DNA of 64,000 nt, taken from NCBI RefSeq assembly GCF_043195105.1, contig NZ_JBAFWO010000013.1; one strand, given 5' to 3'. The notes beneath the pieces are model-generated. The model saw nothing but the letters and a program-made list of their open reading frames with translations. It was not told the DNA's origin and made no database searches. Position 1 is the stretch's first letter. Every line of letters starts with the position of its first letter. The position numbers and the translations under genes were made by a program. The DNA comes from NCEH01 sp002257205. GTDB taxonomy: Bacteria; Pseudomonadota; Alphaproteobacteria; Rhizobiales; Xanthobacteraceae. This document shows positions 34,058 to 41,135 of the stretch, piece after piece.

Positions 34058-34609
34058 ATGATGCCCCGCCTCATCGGCCTCATGGGGTATGCCGGCGCCG
34101 GAAAATCGGAGGTGGCCCGCCATCTGTGCGCGGCGCACGGTTTTGAGGCGCCGCACATCAAGGCGCCGTTCGCCGCCATGTTCGCGACCCTGCTGCGGGA
34201 AATTGGCTATGGCGAGGAGATGATCGCCCGCATCATCGACGGCGATCTCAAGCGTGAGATCGTGCCCGAGCTCGGCGTGACCTCGACGCAGGTGCAGCAG
34301 GATCTTGGCACGGCGTTCGGGCGCAACTGCATCCGCCCGACCATCTGGCTGGACCTGTGGTGCGCGAAGGTGGACCGCATGCTCGCTGCCGGCACCCCCG
34401 TGGTGCTGGAAAGCTGCCGCTTCGCCCTCGAGGCGGACGCCATCAAGACGCGCGGTGGCGTCCTGGTCGAGATCCGCCGTCCCGGCGTCGGCCCGGCCAA
34501 CGGGCACGAGAGCGAGCGCGTGCCGGCGCTAGCTGATTTTGTGCTGCACAATGATGGCACCTTGGACGATCTGCGCGCGCGGGCGGACCGATTGGTTCGA
34601 CCGGGGTAG
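34058..34609 (+). CDS. Deoxynucleoside monophosphate kinase-like P-loop protein
   Basis: A 183-residue P-loop kinase: GLMGYAGAGKSEVARHL (Walker A) at the N-terminus, a central RxLxxxLGTxFGR-type segment (TSTQVQQDLGTAFGR) and VVLESCRFALEADAIKTRGG. This matches phage dNMP kinases that phosphorylate dNMPs, sometimes modified ones, for phage DNA synthesis. It is the last plus-strand gene before the right-end accessory block. Confidence 0.82.
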   Translation: MMPRLIGLMGYAGAGKSEVARHLCAAHGFEAPHIKAPFAAMFATLLREIGYGEEMIARIIDGDLKREIVPELGVTSTQVQQDLGTAFGRNCIRPTIWLDLWCAKVDRMLAAGTPVVLESCRFALEADAIKTRGGVLVEIRRPGVGPANGHESERVPALADFVLHNDGTLDDLRARADRLVRPG

Positions 34610-34695
34610 GGGTGGCGCTCCCTCTCGCTCGTCCCGTTACGGGATTCCCGATGACGCCGCCCGTCTCCCCCACGGGAGGCGGGTAGCGTCGGGTT

Positions 34696-34837
34696 GGTTC
34701 ATCCCCGCACATGCAGGGAACGCACTGACATCCTCAAGGATGCCTCCCCTATACAGGGTTCATCCCCGCCAATGCAGGGAACATTCTAAAGGCGGGCATC
34801 ACGTCGTACCCGGGTCATCCCCGCATTAGCGGGGAAC
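34696..34837 (-). CRISPR. CRISPR mini-array, type I-E-like repeats, no cas genes
   Basis: Three 26-bp units at 34696-34721, 34757-34782 and 34812-34837 share GGTTCATCCCCGC (third: GGGTCATCCCCGC), a variable 4-base loop, and GC(A/G)GGGAAC. Reverse-complemented they read GTTCCC-Y-GC, loop, GCGGGG-ATGAACC, the classic I-E repeat with a 6-bp stem kept by G-C or G-U pairs. The intervals of 35 and 29 bp are unrelated. The first period is 61 bp, the I-E norm; the second is 55 bp. Transcription is assumed on the minus strand from repeat form. No cas gene is in the window. The third repeat overlaps the end of the neighbouring HTH gene. Confidence 0.75.
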
Positions 34838-35074
34838 GGGCGTCAGGATATCATCTAGGCGCGAGGACACCGGATCATGCCCCAGCATGTAGCTCACGGC
34901 AATAGCAACCGGCCCCGACACCCTGTCGCGCCGTTCCATCTCGCGGATGGTCGCGCCTGGATCGCGCCCCTGCAATTGCAGGGCGCGCCCCATCTCGCTC
35001 ATGCGCAGCGGCCTGCCGAGACCCCAACGTTCACCGAGCGCGGCGCGCGCGGCGCGCAGATCGTCGCCTGTCAC
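34826..35074 (-). CDS. Small HTH regulator (Aca-like candidate)
   Basis: An 82-residue protein with one helix-turn-helix-like domain: LRAARAALGERWGLGRPLRMSEMGRALQLQGRDPGATIREMERRDRVSGPVAIAVSYML. It starts with GTG 35074, which overlaps the stop of the upstream gene by 4 bp (GTGA), so it is the terminal gene of a three-gene minus-strand operon. Its last codons fall inside the third CRISPR repeat. A terminal HTH gene after small unknown genes with an operator-bearing promoter is the usual acr-aca arrangement; the function is inferred. Confidence 0.7.
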   Translation of the reverse strand: MTGDDLRAARAALGERWGLGRPLRMSEMGRALQLQGRDPGATIREMERRDRVSGPVAIAVSYMLGHDPVSSRLDDILTPVPR

Positions 35075-35463
35075 GATGCCCCCATCACTCTGTAAATCGC
35101 GGCGTGGCGATCCGTCCCGCCGGCCTGCATTATCTCCACTGCGGCGAACGTGCGGGTATCGCACTGCCGCGCGGCCTGATACCCCACGATTTCGACGAAA
35201 CGCGCCCACGCCCGAACCGCCTCATCAATGAAGCGGCGTGAGCGAGACGATAAATCATCGTCGTATCCGTATAGCTGGTGCAGTCCGAGCGCGATGCTAT
35301 CCGCATAGGCGTCATCCGGTTGATCTATCCGGAGCGGGTCGTATATCCCGGCCAGGATATTGGCGAACGTCCGGGCGGCCTCAACATTTTGTGCAGACAT
35401 ATTGAGGCTGCGAGCGGCTAGCTCGACACACATCTGCCTGATTTTTTCGTTTCGCGTGGTCAT
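35071..35463 (-). CDS. Unknown protein, middle gene of right-end operon
   Basis: A 130-residue, mainly helical protein with no recognised family. It overlaps the upstream gene by 4 bp and the downstream HTH gene by 4 bp, so all three are translationally coupled. The first half is neutral to acidic, with several aspartates at residues about 49-69; the second half contains arginines (SSRSRRFIDEAVRAWARF). Given the operon form it is a candidate anti-CRISPR or other counter-defence protein; nothing in its sequence proves this. Confidence 0.6.
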   Translation of the reverse strand: MTTRNEKIRQMCVELAARSLNMSAQNVEAARTFANILAGIYDPLRIDQPDDAYADSIALGLHQLYGYDDDLSSRSRRFIDEAVRAWARFVEIVGYQAARQCDTRTFAAVEIMQAGGTDRHAAIYRVMGAS

Positions 35464-35795
35464 TGTGCACCCTCCCGCTGCCGGGCCAAAATGTTCACGT
35501 AGCTCAGTAGGTGGTCTACCGCACCTAATACCGCCTTCCGCTCAACGCCGAATTTCTCGCGAATGATTTTTTGCCGGTTCACGTCAAGCAGTATCCTGCC
35601 GCCCCTGCTGTCGATCCAGAATGACGCGTCCTCAATCGTGGCGGCATATTCGACAATGCCGCGCAGAATCACGATGGGGGCGGCATCGGGTGATGGCGCT
35701 TTTGCCGACGCAGCAGCGACCGCCTCATTCCACTGCGCAATCAGGGCTGGCCTGATTTTTTCAGCCCAAGCAATTTGTTTCTCTGACCCGATCAT
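35460..35795 (-). CDS. Unknown protein, first gene of right-end operon
   Basis: A 111-residue protein starting GSEKQIAWAEKIRPALIAQW and later containing DASFWIDSRGGRILLD, a pairing of motifs found in a family of uncharacterised phage and plasmid proteins. It is the first gene downstream of the palindromic promoter at 35841-35869 and overlaps the next gene by 4 bp. Its role is unknown; small size and position in an HTH-terminated operon make it a counter-defence candidate. Confidence 0.62.
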   Translation of the reverse strand: MIGSEKQIAWAEKIRPALIAQWNEAVAAASAKAPSPDAAPIVILRGIVEYAATIEDASFWIDSRGGRILLDVNRQKIIREKFGVERKAVLGAVDHLLSYVNILARQREGAQ

Positions 35796-35840
35796 CGGCT
35801 TGTCTCCCGTGAGAGTGGGGCGTTGCCCCGTGGTGATATT

Positions 35841-35869
35841 GTGATACAGGTTTTTCCTGTATCAGTCAA
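35841..35869 (-). promoter_or_regulatory. Promoter with perfect 9-bp inverted-repeat operator
   Basis: On the minus strand TTGACT (35864-35869) and TATCAC (35841-35846) are spaced by 17 bp. The segment TGATACAGG-TTTTT-CCTGTATCA (35842-35864) is a perfect 9-bp inverted repeat filling the space between the two boxes, so a bound repressor would block RNA polymerase. It drives the operon 35795 to 34826, whose last gene is an HTH protein. Confidence 0.75.
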
Positions 35870-35890
35870 CGATGGCTTTTCGCCCGACTG

Positions 35891-35924
35891 GCCCCGCATC
35901 CCTCACGGGGAGACGGGGCTTTTT
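35891..35924 (+). terminator. Hairpin with T-run between two minus-strand genes
   Basis: GCCCCG (35891-35896) pairs with CGGGGC (35914-35919) followed by TTTTT. The T-run is on the plus strand, whereas both flanking genes are minus-strand, so it would stop plus-strand transcription entering from the lysis side, or act as a structured leader on the minus strand. Confidence 0.55.
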
Positions 35925-35934
35925 GTTTGGCGTG

Positions 35935-36465
35935 TCAGGCTTCGTCGGGCGCGGAGCGGCGCTCGAGTTCATCAGCTAGTGCCTTGGCGGTCTCGGATTT
36001 GTGGCGCAGCAACGCCATTGTGTCCGCATAGATTCCGGCCGGGATCGGGCGGGCGCCGCTTAAAAACTGTCTGATGCGCGCGCTGTCGCCGAACCGGAGT
36101 GCCTGGGCCATTTCGGTCTGCCAACGGGGTCCATAAAGCACCTCGCCGATCCGGCGGAGATCCTCGACGGCCAGGCGTGAGGCAAGCGCTGCCGTCGCAC
36201 GCTGGTGATAATATCCCAGCCAGTAGGGTCCTTGCGCCTCGCCTTTGAGTGGGCCTTCAGCGCCTGGATCGAGCGCCTCGATGATCTCCTCGACATCGGG
36301 GCTATTGTCCAGCCGGGGGCGGAGCAGCGCGAGGCCGGCCATGGGGCTGCGAAATATGGCCGCAACCGTCGTGGGCGGGATGTCTGCCACGCTATCGGGA
36401 TAGACCATGGCGCAGAGCCTCCCCATCAAGTATGCTGGATTCGTCGACTTGGTGTCGAGGGGCAT
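35935..36465 (-). CDS. Cas8c/Csd1 C-terminus-like segment fused to an HTH domain
   Basis: A 176-residue protein. Residues 3-17 (LDTKSTNPAYLMGRL) and 83-89 (LGYYHQR), with hydrophobic helices between them, parallel the C-terminal end of type I-C Cas8c/Csd1: an LDP.NTNP.YLLGRLFA block and the terminal QG.FALGYYHQR block. That region of cas8c also encodes the separate small subunit Cas11c. Residues about 103-155 (LRRIGEVLYGPRWQTEMAQALRF ... ARPIPAGIYADTMALLR) form an HTH like those of phage regulators. Ribosome site CAAGGAGC. The match is by eye; it may be a subunit mimic or a repurposed regulator. Confidence 0.65.
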   Translation of the reverse strand: MPLDTKSTNPAYLMGRLCAMVYPDSVADIPPTTVAAIFRSPMAGLALLRPRLDNSPDVEEIIEALDPGAEGPLKGEAQGPYWLGYYHQRATAALASRLAVEDLRRIGEVLYGPRWQTEMAQALRFGDSARIRQFLSGARPIPAGIYADTMALLRHKSETAKALADELERRSAPDEA

Positions 36466-36483
36466 GATCTGCTCCTTGTGGAT

Positions 36484-36495
36484 TGAAATATTTCA
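36484..36495. promoter_or_regulatory. Palindrome in the leader of the Csd1-like/HTH gene
   Basis: TGAAATATTTCA is a perfect 12-bp palindrome 19 bp before the start of the minus-strand gene at 36465. A GC hairpin (GGGCGGCC/GGCCGCCC, 36515-36536) lies further upstream. It may be an operator for the HTH domain of the encoded protein. Confidence 0.5.
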
Positions 36496-36545
36496 GGCCG
36501 CGTGAAACGCGCATGGGCGGCCCTTCGTGGCCGCCCGCCTCACCA

Positions 36546-36845
36546 TCATTTGAAGGTATAGCGAGCGTTGAGCGAGTCCGAGTAGCCGTAGGTCTTGGTG
36601 GCGATGCGCTCGATGTCGGCGATGAAGATGTCATAGGCAGCCGACATGGTCGGGGACATGGAGCCCTTTCCCGCGTCTACAATCAGCTCATTTCCGCTTA
36701 TGAAAATCTTGAGGGTACGGTCGCCGGAGAAGCTGGTGTTGCGGCCCGAAAGGTCAATATAAAACCTTTCCTTCCATGCGGAGACTTTGGCGACGCTCGG
36801 AAATGAGCGGATCATTTCGGCGCGGATTTCGATCATCTTGATCAT
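36546..36845 (-). CDS. Small unknown phage protein
   Basis: A 99-residue protein: an N-terminal helix (MIKMIEIRAEMIRSFPSVAKVSAWK), a beta-rich centre (RFYIDLSGRNTSFSGDRTLKIFISGNELIVDAGKG) and a C-terminal helix (MSAAYDIFIADIERIATKTYGYS). No family is recognised. ATG 36845 is chosen for its GGAAGGGACA ribosome site. Size, fold and location next to the Csd1-like gene make it a further candidate for a counter-defence protein. Confidence 0.65.
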   Translation of the reverse strand: MIKMIEIRAEMIRSFPSVAKVSAWKERFYIDLSGRNTSFSGDRTLKIFISGNELIVDAGKGSMSPTMSAAYDIFIADIERIATKTYGYSDSLNARYTFK

Positions 36846-36975
36846 GGCGGCTGTCCCTTCCGACTTGCCCGGCGGCCCTAGCGGCCATCCGATGTGTCTA
36901 AATATAGGAGCGCAGAGGTGCGGCGTCAAACGGATATTTTGGCGCTTGGGTCTGATCTCCCAGATCCATCTCCCC

Positions 36976-37191
36976 TCACCGCGGGGTGGAGCTTTTTATT
37001 TGTGTCCGCCATGCCGGACGGCTTTCGATCCGCCGCGATCCGCAGCGCGAGCATCGGAAACGTCGCGCCATCGTCGGCACGAACATGTGGCCGGGAAATC
37101 GGTCCACATTGACCTCGGCCGAGTGATTGCACCCGAGGCAGGACACAAGGATGTGTCTGACGCCGTTTTCGCGCATGTTCGTGAGGTTCAT
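36976..37191 (-). CDS. Zinc-ribbon protein of a conserved alphaproteobacterial family
   Basis: A 71-residue protein with two CxxC pairs: CLGC (with NGVRHILVSC before it) and CSRC followed by GSRRIESRPAW. This matches a common family of small proteins in Rhizobiales genomes and phages whose members start with LANMRxNGVR. The function is unknown; the zinc ribbon suggests nucleic acid or protein contact. Start at 37191 is chosen by family alignment; 37215 is also open. Confidence 0.7.
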   Translation of the reverse strand: MNLTNMRENGVRHILVSCLGCNHSAEVNVDRFPGHMFVPTMARRFRCSRCGSRRIESRPAWRTQIKSSTPR

Positions 37192-37431
37192 GGGGGGGTG
37201 CTCAGGTGAGGGCATCCGCCGGCCGATCGCTCTTTATCCGTGGTTGCAAATTGCTCACGCGCTTTACGCAATAAGAATGCATCCCCACCCCGCTCTAAGG
37301 TGTTGCGGGACACCTGCACCCGGCCAGAAGGATAGGCCGGTGGGGCCTCAAGGCGCGACAACGCCTCTCCGCTGCGGGTCCATTCCTGGCCGAATCCCCG
37401 CCCAGCCTCAGGTTTCGTGAAAGCTGCCCAC

Positions 37432-37451
37432 CGTGCGCACCGGTGCGCACG
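37432..37451. promoter_or_regulatory. Perfect 20-bp palindrome upstream of the methylase gene
   Basis: CGTGCGCACCGGTGCGCACG is a perfect palindrome 22 bp before the methylase start. It could be an operator controlling methylase expression. Such GC-rich palindromes can also be recognition sites for the enzyme's own regulation. Confidence 0.6.
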
Positions 37452-37473
37452 CGCAGGCTAGCGTGTTCGCGGA

Positions 37474-38331
37474 ATGTTCTCAATGTCTCACGATTTATTG
37501 CGCAATGTTACGCCGGTTCGCCCGGCTGCCCCTTACATTGGTGGCAAGCGACAGCTGGCCTCCCTTCTGACCGATATGATTGATGCGGTACCTCATCGAA
37601 CCTATGCCGAGCCATTCGTGGGTATGGGCGGCGTGTTCCTGCGCCGCCGGCGCGCGCCGCCTTGCGAGGTGATCAACGATCTCTCCGGCGACGTGGCGAC
37701 CTTTTTCAGGATCCTTCAGCGCCACTATCAGGCGTTCATCGACATGCTCAAATGGCGGCTGACCAGCCGAGAGGAATTCGCCCGCCTTCTCGCCACGCCC
37801 CCGGACACGCTGACCGACCTCGAACGCGCAGCGCGATTCCTTTATTTGCAACGCGCCGCATTCGGCGGGAAGGTTGAGGGGCGATCGTTCGGGGTCTCCA
37901 ATGGGCTACCAGGGCGCTTCGATGTGGTGCGCCTGGCGAGCACTCTAGATGATCTCCATCATCGTTTGTCGGGCGTCATCATCGAACGTCTGCCCTATGG
38001 CGAGTTCGTCGCCCGCTACGACGGACCCGAGGTCCTATTCTATCTGGACCCGCCCTATTTCGGCTCCGAGCGCGACTACGGCGCGGCGGCCTTCTCTCGG
38101 AGCGAGTTCGCGCAGATGGCAGGGCAGCTCGCGACAATCAAGGGCCACTTCATTTTGTCGATCAACGACGTACCCGAGACCAGGGAGATCTTCGCCGCGT
38201 TTGACCGGCAGGAAGTCGAACTCGTCTACACGGTTTCAGACGGGCAGCCGAAAGCGGCACGGGAGCTGATCTTCACATCCCCGGGCCTGCCCACTCCGGG
38301 GGATCGCGCGCCGCGGCTGTTCGCCGATTGA
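37474..38331 (+). CDS. DNA adenine methylase, D12/Dam class
   Basis: A 285-residue N6-adenine methyltransferase of the D12 class. Motifs: PYIGGKRQLA near residue 20 and PFVGMGGVFLRRR near 47 (SAM binding region), then FYLDPPYFG near 189 (catalytic DPPY). The C-terminus has FILSINDVPETREIF, usual in this family. It presumably methylates adenines in phage or host DNA to evade restriction or tune gene expression. No restriction gene is adjacent, so it is an orphan phage methylase. ATG 37483 is an alternative start. It is the last phage gene before the att site. Confidence 0.9.
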   Translation: MFSMSHDLLRNVTPVRPAAPYIGGKRQLASLLTDMIDAVPHRTYAEPFVGMGGVFLRRRRAPPCEVINDLSGDVATFFRILQRHYQAFIDMLKWRLTSREEFARLLATPPDTLTDLERAARFLYLQRAAFGGKVEGRSFGVSNGLPGRFDVVRLASTLDDLHHRLSGVIIERLPYGEFVARYDGPEVLFYLDPPYFGSERDYGAAAFSRSEFAQMAGQLATIKGHFILSINDVPETREIFAAFDRQEVELVYTVSDGQPKAARELIFTSPGLPTPGDRAPRLFAD

Positions 38332-38423
38332 GGGGGGGCAACCTTGTGACACTTTGGGTAAATTTGGGGCTGCCTCCAGCCCTTGTACGTGTCACACGGC
38401 GTTGAAAAGACAAAAGCACCTCT

Positions 38424-38471
38424 GGCCTGTCACGCCGGAGGTCGCGGGTTCGAGCCCCGTCACTCCCGCCA
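38424..38471 (+). other. Probable attR: 3' fragment of tRNA-Asp
   Basis: These 48 bp reproduce the 3' part of a tRNA-Asp gene: anticodon loop CTGTCAC (anticodon GTC), variable loop, T-arm GCGGGTTCGAGCCCCGT, acceptor CACTCCC, discriminator G and encoded CCA. The D-arm and 5' acceptor are missing, so it is not a functional tRNA. Phage integrases commonly use such 3' tRNA segments as the core att site. Its position exactly between the phage methylase and chromosomal genes supports this. Confidence 0.88.
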
Positions 38472-38725
38472 TTCCATTCTTCAGCACAAAATCACCGGCG
38501 GTATCGCTTCACATCTTTGAAGCGCAGGTGTCGTGCGCCTTCCCATCGCGACCGAAGTTCGCGGGCCCCACGGATGCCCACAAAAGGCGCGCAGCTGATG
38601 GCGTGCCGGGGCGGCCTCTATGCCGCATGCCATCTGACTATTGTCCTATGTGCGATGCAAGCCCTGAGCATGCCGGTATTTAACAGCTTCCTCTGGTGCA
38701 AAATCGACCAAGGTTGGGCCTCCAG

Positions 38726-40918
38726 ATGAATCTGCATTCCATTAAAATTAAAGTCATTGCATTGTCATCTCTGGGGGTCATCGCATCGTCCGCGGCTCTG
38801 GTTGGGTTCGGCATCGTATCAGCGCGCGAAACCTCATCTTATGTAGTTGAAAATGTCGATGGTTTGCTTGACGGGATAAGTAAGGACTCACTTCAGAGAC
38901 TGGCCACGGTCCAGGCGCGTACCGTGCAGACCGAGCTTGATATTGCCTTCGAGGCAGCACGAACCATGGCCATTGGCCTGGAGGTGATCGCCGCTCAGGA
39001 CAACGACGCGTCCGCCCCTGAGAACCGCCGCGCTCAATTGAACGGCATCCTCTTGGGCGTGCTGAAAAACAATCCGCGTCTTAACGGCACTTACAGCGCC
39101 TGGCTTCCGAATGCGCTCGATCAGAATGATGCGGAGTTTGAGAACAAGACCAGCATGGGGTCCGACGCAACCGGCCGGGCCTTGCCGTATTGGACCCGTG
39201 ACTCCGCTGGAAAAATCGCGTTGCAGCCCTTGGTGGAATACGACAGCCGCGAGCTGCATCCCAACGGTGTGATGAAGGGCGGATGGTTCCTCGGTCCCGA
39301 AAGCACCGGCAAGGAGAGCATCCTGGCGCCGCTGCCCTATATCGTCCAAGGCAAGCCGGTGTTCCTCGCCACCCTCTCCGTTCCCATCATGATCGGCGGC
39401 AAGTTCGCGGGTGTCGCGGGCACCGATTTCGACCTGTCCTTCGTTCAGACCCTCGCCAATAAGGTGAATGAATCGATCTATAAGGGGCAGGGGTCGGTGG
39501 CCATCGTGTCGAGCGCCGGACTGGTGGTGGCTTCGAGCGCCGACGCGCGTGCGATCGGTGGTCCCCTGAAGGCCATCGATCCCGAGGCGGAAAAGGACAT
39601 GGCGCACCTGAGCGGCGGTGTTCCGGTCGTCGAAGTGGATAAGGTGCGCGATGCACTGAAGGTGTTTTCGCCCGTAACGCTCGGCCGCACCGGCTTGACC
39701 TGGTCGGTCCTCATCACGGTGCCGCGCGCGGTGGTTCTGGCCGACGTCGAGCGTCTGAAGCTGCAGCTTGAGGCCAAGAGCAGCAATTCCATCTTCTGGC
39801 AGATCGTGACCGCCCTTGGCGTGACCGCCACGGCGCTGATCGTGACCTCCTTCTTCGCGTCCGGCATTTCCGGTCCCATCACGCGCTTGACGACTGCATT
39901 GCGTCGCATGGCGAACGGAGAGCCTGTCGCGGAAATCGCCGGCGCGAGACGCAAGGACGAAATCGGTGACATTTCCCGTGCTGTCGATCAGATCCGTGTC
40001 GGCATCGCCGAGGACGCGCAACGCAAGAGCGTCGAGGCGGAAGTCACCCGGCAGGAGCAGGATCGCGAGCGCCGCGCCGCCATGCTGAAGCTTGCCGACG
40101 GGCTGGAAAGCGCCATGGGCAACGTGGTTCTGGGCGTCGGGTCAGCATCCGAGCAGTTGCAGAACGCAGCGACCACGATGACGTCGGCGACGGTCAAGGT
40201 GGCGGCCCAGTCGGAGACGGCCGCAGGTGCATCCAACGAAGCGTCCGCCAATGTCCAGACCGTAGCGTCCGCAGCGGAAGAGCTGGCGTCCTCGATCATC
40301 GAGATTAAGCGTCAGGTGGACGAGTCGGCCCGTATTGCGGCCTCCGCGACCGTCAATGCGAAAGCGACGGCCGGGACGGTTCAGGAATTGTCGCTTTCGG
40401 CGGACAAGATCGGGCAGATCGTCGATCTGATCCGGAACATTGCGGGGCAGACCAACCTGCTGGCGCTCAACGCCACCATCGAAGCGGCGAGAGCCGGGGA
40501 GGCCGGCCGGGGGTTTGCGGTCGTCGCCTCTGAAGTGAAGCAGCTGGCGTCGCAGACCTCGAGCGCGATCGCCGAGATCGAAGCGCAGATATCCGACATC
40601 CAGACGGCAACGAAAAGTTCTTCGGACTCGATCGTCAGTATCACCGACGTTATCGGTCAGATTAACGAAATCGCCACTTCGATCGCATCGGCCGTGGATC
40701 AGCAGGGCGTGGCGACGCGGGAGATCGCGCACAACGTGGCGCGCGCTTCGCAGGGCACGCAGCAGGTGTCCGAGAATGTCATCGGCATCAACGGGGCCGC
40801 GCAGGATTCAAATCGCGCCGCCAATGTTGTGCAGGAAGCGGCGGGCAGCCTTGGAAAGCAGTCGGAAACCCTGACCGTGGTCATGAAGCGCTTCCTGGAG
40901 ACCGTCCGCGCAGCGTGA
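38726..40918 (+). CDS. Methyl-accepting chemotaxis protein
   Basis: A 730-residue chemoreceptor. An N-terminal transmembrane helix (VIALSSLGVIASSAALVGFGIV) is followed by a periplasmic dCache-like sensor (residues about 35-355, containing YWTRDSAGKIALQPLVEYD and GGKFAGVAGTDFDLSF). A second membrane helix near 358-380, a HAMP domain near 381-435, and a long cytoplasmic signalling region follow. The signalling hairpin tip reads NLLALNATIEAARAGEAGRGFAVVA near 576. It has no obvious C-terminal CheR/CheB-binding pentapeptide. It is the first chromosomal gene after the att site; start at ATG 38726. Confidence 0.95.
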   Translation: MNLHSIKIKVIALSSLGVIASSAALVGFGIVSARETSSYVVENVDGLLDGISKDSLQRLATVQARTVQTELDIAFEAARTMAIGLEVIAAQDNDASAPENRRAQLNGILLGVLKNNPRLNGTYSAWLPNALDQNDAEFENKTSMGSDATGRALPYWTRDSAGKIALQPLVEYDSRELHPNGVMKGGWFLGPESTGKESILAPLPYIVQGKPVFLATLSVPIMIGGKFAGVAGTDFDLSFVQTLANKVNESIYKGQGSVAIVSSAGLVVASSADARAIGGPLKAIDPEAEKDMAHLSGGVPVVEVDKVRDALKVFSPVTLGRTGLTWSVLITVPRAVVLADVERLKLQLEAKSSNSIFWQIVTALGVTATALIVTSFFASGISGPITRLTTALRRMANGEPVAEIAGARRKDEIGDISRAVDQIRVGIAEDAQRKSVEAEVTRQEQDRERRAAMLKLADGLESAMGNVVLGVGSASEQLQNAATTMTSATVKVAAQSETAAGASNEASANVQTVASAAEELASSIIEIKRQVDESARIAASATVNAKATAGTVQELSLSADKIGQIVDLIRNIAGQTNLLALNATIEAARAGEAGRGFAVVASEVKQLASQTSSAIAEIEAQISDIQTATKSSSDSIVSITDVIGQINEIATSIASAVDQQGVATREIAHNVARASQGTQQVSENVIGINGAAQDSNRAANVVQEAAGSLGKQSETLTVVMKRFLETVRAA

Positions 40919-41135
40919 ACAGGGGCGATGGAGCATCCATTGCCCGCAGCAGGGGGCTCCGGCTCAGCGAACGGTTCGATGTGAAAGAGCGACGGCCGCC
41001 TGTGGCGGCTGTCGCTAAAGCGGCGCCTCTCAGAAAGGGCATCAGGCGGCCGCGGCGGGGGAAAGACAGAAGAGTCTTCTTGTTCTCTTTTTGTTCTTGT
41101 GAAATGAATAGGCCCCGACCGATGAGGGGCGACCT

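Larger units (their letters stand above)
1..38471. mobile_element. Prophage with lambda-like head and P2-like contractile tail (right-hand part)
   Basis: A continuous block of phage genes: replication, packaging, capsid, contractile tail, lysis, accessory genes and a methylase. It stops at a 3' tRNA-Asp fragment (38424-38471), after which chromosomal genes follow. The integrase and left att site are not in the window, so the left boundary is unknown. All structural genes recognised by eye are full length with normal start spacing and overlaps, so the element may still be functional (inference). Confidence 0.93.

Noticed and set aside
34610..34695. Possible further CRISPR repeat before the array
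   Set aside because: Contains GC-rich hairpins (for example CCCGTCTCCC/GGGAGGCGGG) but not the GGTTCATCCCCGC core or the GGGAAC end.
35891..35924. Terminator for the Csd1-like/HTH gene
   Set aside because: The T-run is on the plus strand, so it does not fit minus-strand termination; listed only as a hairpin.
38424..38471. Functional tRNA-Asp gene
   Set aside because: The D-arm and 5' acceptor are absent; only the 3' part remains, so it is an att remnant.
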